A stretch of 46,424 nt of DNA, from the NCBI GenBank assembly GCA_016235255.1, contig JACRLM010000033.1, forward strand, positions 1 through 46,424, read 5' to 3'. The notes below the pieces were generated by a model. It was not told the origin of the DNA. It did no database searches and saw nothing but the letters and a program-made list of their open reading frames with translations. The position numbers were made by a program, and so were the translations under genes. The stretch comes from Nitrospinota bacterium. GTDB lineage: Bacteria > Nitrospinota_A > UBA7883 > JACRLM01. This document shows positions 41,526-46,424 of this stretch, in pieces. Each line of letters begins with the position of its first letter. Position 1 is the first letter of the stretch.

Positions 41526-42677
41526 ATGAACGAGACTGACGCGGCCGCAGGCCCGGCCGCCCTTGCGGTGAATCCATCGGCCTGCATAGACGCCAGGTCG
41601 GAAATGGCGGCATGCGCAAAGTGCGCGGATGTATGCCCGGAGGAATGCCTCAAGGTGTCCGGCAGGGCCATACATGTGGACGAGCCGGCCTGCGTGGAGT
41701 GCGGGTTATGCGCCGCCGTTTGCCCCTCCTCGGCGATCACGCTTGGGGCTTATCAGGAAGGGCGGATAGGCGATATCCTGGAAGCGGAGCTTTCAAAATC
41801 GGAAAACGCCGTCCTGTATTGCCGGAAGTCGGCCCTGGATGGCCATGGTCACTTCAAATGCCTCGGCGCGCTTACTGGCGCGAGGATGGTCAATCTGGCG
41901 CTGTCCGGGGCCGCTTCCATAACGTTGAAGGGAGCCTGCGGCGAATGCGGCATTTATTCCGGCAAGGCGCAAATCCAGAAGGCCGTTGACGCGGCCAATT
42001 ACACCCTGGGCAAGATAGGAGCCAGTCCGGCCGTCGTTTTCGAGCCGGACGCCGGGAAAAGCGTGGAGCGGAAGAAAAGCGCCGAGATATCCTCCCGCCG
42101 GGGTTTCCTGGCCGGTTTCGCGCGGATCGCCGTCAAGCAGGCGGTTTCAAAAATCAGGATTTACAATATCGTGGCGGCCCCAAACGGATGGCTTGCCCCG
42201 ATCCAGACGCCATCGCGAAAACGCATGCTAAACAGGAACGTGAAGGCGGCCGCCGGCGAGCAGGCCGTATTCAGCGAATCAGAATCACTTTTCAGGATGG
42301 TGGAGGTCGCGGAAAACTGCTCGCTTTGCAACGCATGCTCCGCATATTGCCCCACCGGCGCGCTTGCAAGGAAAGATTATCCAGACAGGATAGCGATCGA
42401 ATTCACCGCCGCCCTGTGTGTCAAATGCCACGGGTGCGCCGGGTTATGCCCGGAAAAAGCCATAAGTTACGCGGAACAGTTCAGCGCTTCGGCCGCCCTG
42501 GCTGAAACGCCGCAGACAAAGGCGGAGAGAGGAAAATCGGAGTGCGTGTCCTGCATGAAGCCGTTTGTGCCTGTTGAAGACGGGCAAACCTCGTGCAAGG
42601 CGTGCATGAAGGTGGACAAGTTCCAAAAACATCTTTTTTCAATGTATGTATCAGAGAGGAGGAGTCATGAAAGCTAG
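41526..42677 (+). CDS. Polyferredoxin with internal twin-arginine motif
   Basis: 383 residues from the ATG at 41526 (eight bases after the chaperone stop); the longer frame from 41427 overlaps that gene. The N-terminal ferredoxin part has C30-C33-C37-C41 and C56-C59-C62-C66. A middle domain has CxxC text (GACGECGIYSG). A second ferredoxin part has C265-C268-C271-C275 and C298-C301-C304-C308, and the end carries two CxxC pairs (CVSC, CKAC), perhaps a zinc ribbon. At residues 190-200 SRRGFLAGFARIA looks like a Tat signal buried mid-protein. It resembles NapF/HycB-like ferredoxins near TorD genes and may donate electrons for maturation or transport. Confidence 0.8.
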   Translation: MNETDAAAGPAALAVNPSACIDARSEMAACAKCADVCPEECLKVSGRAIHVDEPACVECGLCAAVCPSSAITLGAYQEGRIGDILEAELSKSENAVLYCRKSALDGHGHFKCLGALTGARMVNLALSGAASITLKGACGECGIYSGKAQIQKAVDAANYTLGKIGASPAVVFEPDAGKSVERKKSAEISSRRGFLAGFARIAVKQAVSKIRIYNIVAAPNGWLAPIQTPSRKRMLNRNVKAAAGEQAVFSESESLFRMVEVAENCSLCNACSAYCPTGALARKDYPDRIAIEFTAALCVKCHGCAGLCPEKAISYAEQFSASAALAETPQTKAERGKSECVSCMKPFVPVEDGQTSCKACMKVDKFQKHLFSMYVSERRSHES

Positions 42678-43269
42678 ATTTTTGGCGGTGATCATCGCCG
42701 GTTTTTTCATGGTGGCAGGATACGCCGCCCTTGCCTCGGCCAAGAATCCGCAGTATTCCGGCAACCTGGGATGCAAATGCCACAAGGCGGAGCAGGACGA
42801 GTGGGCGAAAAGCCCGCATGGAAAGGCAATGGAAGCCCTTTTCGCGGCCAAGCGCACCAAGTCGCAGAATCTCGCGCTTAAAAACGCGAAGCTCGATTAC
42901 AAAAAAGATTATAACAAGGACGACAAATGCCTGAAGTGCCACGTGGTGGGCTACAGCAAGCCTGGCGGCTACGAAGATGAGAAGAGCGCGGCGGACCTCA
43001 TAGGCGCGGGGTGCGAGATGTGCCACGGCCCCGGCTCGGAATACAGGAATCTCCATAAGGAAAAAGAGGAGACCTTCACAAGGGCCGAGGCAAAGGCCGC
43101 TGGCGCCACTTATGGTTCCGATGACTCAGGCGTGTGCCTGAAATGCCATGACAACAAGGATTCACCCTTTAACGCCAAGACGGACAAGAAGTACGCGTTC
43201 AACCATGGCGAGATGATCAAGCTTGAGAAGGCGTGGCACAAGGTGTATCCGCTGAAGTTCAAGCATTAA
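42667..43269 (+). CDS. Periplasmic c554-like multiheme cytochrome c with a CXCH motif
   Basis: 200 residues from the ATG at 42667, preceded by GAGGAGG; it overlaps the ferredoxin stop by 11 bases. A signal peptide ends after ALASA (residue 25). Three normal heme motifs, CLKCH, CEMCH and CLKCH, are present. The expected first motif of this family is GCKCH, with one residue between the cysteines (C36-K37-C38-H39). The cytochrome c554 family carries four hemes, so either this site binds heme unusually or the protein is triheme. It is the last gene before the strong terminator and is a likely periplasmic electron carrier for molybdoenzyme 2. Confidence 0.85.
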   Translation: MKARFLAVIIAGFFMVAGYAALASAKNPQYSGNLGCKCHKAEQDEWAKSPHGKAMEALFAAKRTKSQNLALKNAKLDYKKDYNKDDKCLKCHVVGYSKPGGYEDEKSAADLIGAGCEMCHGPGSEYRNLHKEKEETFTRAEAKAAGATYGSDDSGVCLKCHDNKDSPFNAKTDKKYAFNHGEMIKLEKAWHKVYPLKFKH

Positions 43270-43333
43270 ACCGGCGAACATTCAAATCAGCCGGCGGCCT
43301 GACTTTCAGCCGCTGGCGCGGATTTGCCTTCCG

Positions 43334-43416
43334 GACGCCTTTTGTCACCCCTATGGTTCGCGGACCCGCTGAAATTAACTCACGCGGGACCGTGCGGCAA
43401 AAGGCGTCTTTTTTTT
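43334..43416 (+). terminator. Rho-independent terminator of the molybdoenzyme 2 operon
   Basis: GACGCCTTTTG (43334-43344) pairs perfectly with CAAAAGGCGTC (43398-43408), and eight T residues follow. The long loop holds smaller G+C-rich hairpins. It closes the operon that begins at the 37406 promoter. Confidence 0.8.
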
Positions 43417-43465
43417 GCGCGCATCGGGTGTTAGCATGTTAACAGGCTGAACGGATGACATTGCC

Positions 43466-44071
43466 ATGACATTTTTCATAGCGGTCCTTCTTGCCGCCTA
43501 CGCTCTTGGCATGTGGAGCATGCTGACCCACTGGAGCGCCCTTACGCCGAAATCACGTAAAATCACGGCTTTTTTCACACTGGGCCTTTTCCCGTTTTTA
43601 TGGGTGATGGCGGTGGCCTACCAGGACCTGGAAAGGGTCAAGCATGTGGGCTTCTGCGAAAAATGCCACACCATGCGGCCATTCGTGGACAACCTGAAAA
43701 GCGAAAACCTGGAGCCTCTCTCCACGCTGCATTACCAGAACAATTGGGTCCGTCAGGAGTCAGCGTGCTATGAATGCCACACGTCATACACGATGTTCGG
43801 TCCGCTGACCGCCAAATTCAAGGGGCTCAGGCACCTGTATGTTTATTACGTCCAGGGAGGAGAGGGGGCTCCGAAACTTTACGACAAGTACGACGCCCGG
43901 CAATGCTTAAGGTGCCACGGCCCGTCGCGCCGCTACCTTAAAATGAGGAAGCATACCAGGGACGAAAACCTTCTTAAAGACCTGGTGGAAGGCAAGCGCT
44001 CTTGCATAGAAAGCGACTGCCATTCGCTTGTGCATTTGAAAGAAACGGGAGCCGCCAATGACAAGGGGTGA
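43466..44071 (+). CDS. NapC/NirT/NrfH-like membrane-anchored tetraheme cytochrome c
   Basis: 201 residues. Two hydrophobic helices (about 2-20 and 33-52) precede the heme domain; NapC normally has one. Heme motifs: CEKCH (64-68), CYECH (101-105), CLRCH (147-151) and CIESDCH (180-186), the last with four residues between the cysteines (CX4CH). Such proteins oxidise menaquinol and reduce periplasmic partners. It lies beyond the operon terminator, about 200 bases after the c554-like gene, so it has its own transcript. It could supply electrons to the c554-like protein or molybdoenzyme 2. Confidence 0.85.
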   Translation: MTFFIAVLLAAYALGMWSMLTHWSALTPKSRKITAFFTLGLFPFLWVMAVAYQDLERVKHVGFCEKCHTMRPFVDNLKSENLEPLSTLHYQNNWVRQESACYECHTSYTMFGPLTAKFKGLRHLYVYYVQGGEGAPKLYDKYDARQCLRCHGPSRRYLKMRKHTRDENLLKDLVEGKRSCIESDCHSLVHLKETGAANDKG

Positions 44072-44125
44072 AATGGCCGTAACTGTTAAAATGCCCGCCG
44101 GCCGGCGTGGCGCCGGAGCGGGAAC

Positions 44126-44329
44126 ATGAACGGACTGGACAGGTTGATGAAAATGGCCGTGATCTTCAACATCGCGGGAGTGACGCTTCTTTCGATCTCA
44201 CTTTTCGTGGAAACGCCGTTTCAACTGACGTTGACGATGGCAGGGGGCTGCGCATCGGCGCTTATCGGCTTTGGCATATGGGTCAAGATGGTGATAGACG
44301 AAGCGTTAAGCCGCGGCATGCTTGAGTAA
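44126..44329 (+). CDS. Small two-helix membrane protein
   Basis: 67 residues with two predicted membrane helices (about 9-27 and 33-55) and a short charged tail. No known family is recognised. It begins 54 bases after the NapC-like gene and is probably co-transcribed. It may be a small accessory subunit of that cytochrome; this is only inferred from position. Confidence 0.5.
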   Translation: MNGLDRLMKMAVIFNIAGVTLLSISLFVETPFQLTLTMAGGCASALIGFGIWVKMVIDEALSRGMLE

Positions 44330-44354
44330 GGCGCCCCGGAAACGTCGGCAAAAC

Positions 44355-44405
44355 TGGCTCCCCGGGGGTGAAGGAAGTGGGCAATGGAGAGTGAAATTGG
44401 CAGCC
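44355..44405 (+). repeat. Dispersed ~50-bp repeat, copy 1
   Basis: GGCTCCCCGGG, then GGAAGTGGGCAATGG and a GA-rich tail with AAATTGG. A second, slightly different copy lies at 46174-46215 in the same orientation, and the first 10 bases recur near 45219. Both full copies are in non-coding DNA next to mobile or toxin-antitoxin genes. Confidence 0.55.
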
Positions 44406-44448
44406 TGTAAACGGCTTTTGTAAATTTAAAAGTCCCTGTCCGGACTCC

Positions 44449-44477
44449 TTGCATGATATAATGCATTCCATTATAAT
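44449..44477 (+). promoter_or_regulatory. Promoter and operator of the higBA pair
   Basis: TGATATAAT (44454-44462) is an extended -10 element; a second TATAAT lies at 44472-44477, with TTGCAT 17 bases before it. The inverted repeat TATAATG-N5-CATTATA (44457-44475) overlaps both, as expected for an operator bound by the HigA antitoxin. Confidence 0.55.
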
Positions 44478-44484
44478 ATAAACC

Positions 44485-44769
44485 ATGATAATGACGTTTG
44501 CCTGCAAACGGACCGAGGTATTTTTCCGAAGAGGAAAAGCTATGGGATTCCTTTCTGGACAAATCCGGGAGATCGCGTCCAGAAAGTTGCAGATGCTCCA
44601 TTTCGCCGCTGAAGTGATCGACCTGAGAGTTCCGCCGGGCAATCAGTTGGAAACGTTAAAAGGAGATCGCGCTGGGCAATATAGTATCAGGATCAACAGG
44701 CAGTATCGAATATGCTTCCGGTTCGAGGGGGGCAACGCCTACGACGTGGAAATAGTGGACTATCACTAG
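44485..44769 (+). CDS. higB: HigB-type toxin (RelE/ParE superfamily mRNA interferase)
   Basis: 94 residues, normal for HigB. Landmarks: EVFFRRGKAMG near residue 11, LRVPPGNQLETLKGDRAGQYSIRINRQYRI-like core at 48-77 and the end DVEIVDYH. These toxins cut mRNA on the ribosome and are neutralised by HigA, encoded just downstream. As is typical for HigBA, the toxin gene comes first. There is no ribosome-binding site before the ATG, so translation may be weak or leaderless. Confidence 0.9.
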   Translation: MIMTFACKRTEVFFRRGKAMGFLSGQIREIASRKLQMLHFAAEVIDLRVPPGNQLETLKGDRAGQYSIRINRQYRICFRFEGGNAYDVEIVDYH

Positions 44770-44789
44770 GCCATAAGGAGACAAGAGAA

Positions 44790-45080
44790 ATGATCGGATT
44801 GAAAGTCGAACATCCGGGGATCATTCTTCGGGAAGAGTACCTGGAGCCGCTGGGCATCACGCAAACCCAGCTCGCCAGGGAAACCGGTATAAGCTACCTG
44901 CGGGTGAACGAGCTGGTCAACGGCAAACGGGGAATCACCCCGGACACCGCCATGCGGCTGGCCCGATATTTGGGAACATCGGCGCAGTATTGGATGAACT
45001 GGCAATCTGCCTTTGACCTTCAAAAAGCAGAGGCCGAGCATCACAAGGAATACGAGAGGATACCCGTTTTTGCGCAGTAG
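44790..45080 (+). CDS. higA: HigA-type antitoxin (XRE family)
   Basis: 96 residues. The start VEHPGIILREEYLEPLGIT is the HigA/VapI signature; a helix-turn-helix follows (QLARETGISYLRVNELVNGKR) and then MRLARYLGTSAQYWMNWQ. HigA binds the toxin and represses the shared promoter, here probably through the inverted repeat at 44457-44475. AAGGAG lies nine bases before the ATG at 44790, which is 20 bases after the toxin stop. Confidence 0.93.
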   Translation: MIGLKVEHPGIILREEYLEPLGITQTQLARETGISYLRVNELVNGKRGITPDTAMRLARYLGTSAQYWMNWQSAFDLQKAEAEHHKEYERIPVFAQ

Positions 45081-45434
45081 GCAGACCGCCTTTTGAAAAT
45101 GAAATAAAACGGCATGCGCTGGATGATTTCAGCCGTATTTTGAAAAAGAATTGCGCTGAGAGAAACGAAGTTAATCTTGCGATGGCATGTAACGCCGTAA
45201 TGTTCAACAAGATAAGAATGGCTCCCCGGCGCGGACGCTCGCCGAAAAACAATCACACTGATTTTCCAGTTCTTGCATTGGCAAGAGAGGGGGAAATGGT
45301 AATTCGCAAGCACCTTTAACCACGACAAAATATACCATTCCTGAATCGTTTGGTGTATCGTATAACCATGTTAAAAAATCCATATGGAAAGTGTTCTGGC
45401 GCCTTCCAAAATGATTGCGGAGGTAGATAAAATA
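45081..45434. other. 354-bp gap between the two toxin-antitoxin pairs
   Basis: No conserved gene. A 45-codon frame (ATG at 45182) has no ribosome-binding site. The segment near 45219 shares GGCTCCCCGG with the dispersed repeat. A promoter for the next pair must lie here, but I cannot place it with confidence. Confidence 0.35.
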
Positions 45435-45665
45435 ATGCCTCAATTTGACCGGATCACTCAACAGCCGGAAGTTATGGGCGGCAAGCCCTGCATCCGCGGG
45501 ATGCGGGTTACTGTCGGCATGATTGTCGGCCAGATAGGAGCCGGCCATAGCATCGAGGATATCCTCAAAGACTACCCATACCTTGAACGCGAGGATATTT
45601 TTCAAGCCATCCGATATGCCGCATGGCGCGCCGAGGAACGGGAGATCATGCTGACACAAGCATGA
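45435..45665 (+). CDS. DUF433-family antitoxin
   Basis: 76 residues from the ATG at 45435, which follows GGAGGT; a longer frame starts at 45384 but lacks a site. Typical text: ITQQPEVMGGKPCIRGMRVTV near residue 5 and EDILKDYPYLEREDI near 43. DUF433 proteins are small winged-helix antitoxins paired with PIN-like DUF5615 proteins. The stop overlaps the toxin start by four bases (ATGA). Confidence 0.9.
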   Translation: MPQFDRITQQPEVMGGKPCIRGMRVTVGMIVGQIGAGHSIEDILKDYPYLEREDIFQAIRYAAWRAEEREIMLTQA

Positions 45666-46033
45666 AACTGCTCGTTGACATGAACCTGTCCCCGCGTTGG
45701 ACGGGGCTTTTGAACAATTCTGGATTTCAATCTATTCACTGGTCGGCGGTTGGGCCATTCAACGCGCCTGATTCGGAGATCATGGCCTATGCGGCAAAGA
45801 ACGGTTTTGTCATCCTGACTCACGACCTGGACTTCAGCGCGATACTTGCCGTTACCCATGGAGAAAAACCAAGCGTTGCGCAAATACGCGCCGATGATAT
45901 CAGCCCGGACGTAATAGGGATTCTGGTTATTTCCGCTCTTAAGCAAATGGAATCCGAATTGGAAGCAGGGGCGCTGTTGACCATCGAACCGGAACGCAGC
46001 CGCTTGCGCCTGCTGCCGTTGAAAGACAAATAA
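45662..46033 (+). CDS. DUF5615 PIN-like toxin
   Basis: 123 residues: KLLVDMNLSPRW at the start with the first acidic residue of the PIN site, SDSEI/PDSEIMAYA near 38, and ILTHDLDFSA near 52 with the next acidic pair. This is the DUF5615 (Mut7-C/PIN-like) nuclease pattern found downstream of DUF433 antitoxins. It is a probable RNase toxin. The gene has no site of its own and is coupled to the antitoxin. Confidence 0.88.
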   Translation: MKLLVDMNLSPRWTGLLNNSGFQSIHWSAVGPFNAPDSEIMAYAAKNGFVILTHDLDFSAILAVTHGEKPSVAQIRADDISPDVIGILVISALKQMESELEAGALLTIEPERSRLRLLPLKDK

Positions 46034-46173
46034 GGCTAATAGCTAATAAGGTTTTTCAAAGAACGGCGCCATCACCAGCGGTAAATGCTCCAGAATTTCA
46101 AAGTGCGCGGGCATTTTTTGGAGAGCAACGAGAGCTGCATATATATCATTGAATAGCAACGAGATATCAATGG

Positions 46174-46215
46174 CTCCCCGGGAAAGTAGGAAATGGGCAA
46201 TGGGAAATTGGAGTG
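46174..46215 (+). repeat. Dispersed repeat, copy 2
   Basis: It begins GGCTCCCCGGGA and continues GGAAATGGGCAATGGG and AAATTGG, aligning with 44355-44405 with a few substitutions and one short length difference. It lies 70 bases from the IS end. Confidence 0.55.
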
Positions 46216-46284
46216 ATAATTAAAAAAAAGACAATCGCGTAAACCGGTCATAATTTCCCGCCAAATTGTGGATATACGCTCGAA

Positions 46285-46424
46285 CACTAGTGTCCCAACG
46301 TTAGTCGAACAAAAACAGCTGATTGTCTGAAACCGGCTGAAATCCGTTTATGACAGTTTCCGCAAGCAGTTGATCCAACGGGGTTTTCTCGAACATTGTG
46401 AGGCTCAGAATCTGTAGAATTTCG
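46285..46424 (-). mobile_element. IS4-family insertion sequence, right-end fragment (right contig end)
   Basis: Inverse complement of 1-138 plus two further bases at the edge. It includes the same terminal CACTAGTG and transposase C-terminus, reading inward on the minus strand. With the left copy it makes the window look like DNA flanked by inverted IS copies; an assembly break in a multicopy IS is the simpler reading. Confidence 0.8.
46301..46423 (-). pseudogene. IS4-family transposase, C-terminal 40 codons (cut by contig end)
   Basis: The same peptide as at 3-122, with one more codon (Glu) before ILQILS and ending FLFD-stop at 46301-46303. It is partial because the window ends. Confidence 0.75.

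Noticed and set aside
43314..43327. Possible -24/-12 element before the NapC-like gene (TGGCGCGGATTTGC)
   Set aside because: The GG and GC are separated by nine bases, not ten, which inactivates sigma-54 promoters, and it lies upstream of the terminator.
1..46424. CRISPR arrays, tRNA or rRNA genes, replication origin
   Set aside because: No regularly spaced repeats, no tRNA-like T-loop/CCA patterns and no rRNA-like segments were noticed on reading; a tRNA scan was not possible.

Overview
The window looks like one metagenomic contig from a Gram-negative (diderm) anaerobic or microaerophilic respiratory bacterium. Evidence is two outer-membrane barrel proteins, many periplasmic c-type cytochromes, Tat-exported molybdoenzymes, sigma-54-type regulation and frequent GTG/TTG starts. 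The gene content resembles Nitrospirota, Nitrospinota or deltaproteobacterial-type genomes, but no rRNA or single-copy marker is present, so the phylum is not settled. Both ends carry the same ~138-bp piece of an IS4-family element in inverted orientation. The contig therefore stops at a repeated IS.

Layout. (1) 1-11566: a left IS end, then a mostly minus-strand block of cell-envelope genes (two polytopic GT-C-like membrane proteins, a GT2 and a GT4 glycosyltransferase, two SAM methyltransferases, an SDR sugar-nucleotide enzyme), with tatA and moaA joined to its end. (2) 11781-14105: an outer-membrane porin, moaE and moaD. (3) 14417-17319, plus strand: tetraheme cytochrome c, Tat-exported ferredoxin and NrfD/DsrP-like quinol module, behind a sigma-54-like -24/-12 element. 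(4) 25609 down to 17375, minus strand: small Tat protein, molybdopterin oxidoreductase 1, Fe-S subunit, monoheme cytochrome, cytochrome bd-like subunit I, membrane diheme cytochrome c, a secreted protein and a barrel protein. (5) 26176-32878: moeA, a TorD-like chaperone, then an unusual group around PCP_red domains: a radical SAM/SPASM protein with three copies, a double-Usp protein with one, an Mrp-type ATPase, and a zinc-ribbon protein with one. (6) 32912-37118, minus: NtrC-type regulator, sensor kinase and PhnD-like periplasmic sensor (an X-S-R arrangement as in aio/arx loci). (7) 37514-43269, plus: Fe-S subunit, molybdopterin oxidoreductase 2, TorD-like chaperone, polyferredoxin and c554-like cytochrome, closed by a strong terminator; then a NapC-like cytochrome and a small membrane protein. 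(8) 44485-46033: two toxin-antitoxin pairs, then the right IS end.

How it fits together. The window is a molybdenum-dependent anaerobic respiration island: two Tat-exported molybdoenzymes, their electron-transfer partners, two TorD chaperones, part of the molybdopterin pathway (moaA, moaD, moaE, moeA), tatA and a dedicated three-component regulator. I read four -24/-12 elements, one before each respiratory operon and one before the regulator operon. Between the divergent regulator and oxidoreductase-2 operons an inverted repeat sits about 110 bp from each promoter, which is where a shared enhancer would be expected. The substrates of both molybdoenzymes are unknown. The most novel-looking part is the PCP_red group between the two respiratory loci: five copies of a domain known from dark-operative protochlorophyllide reductase, in a bacterium showing no sign of photosynthesis.
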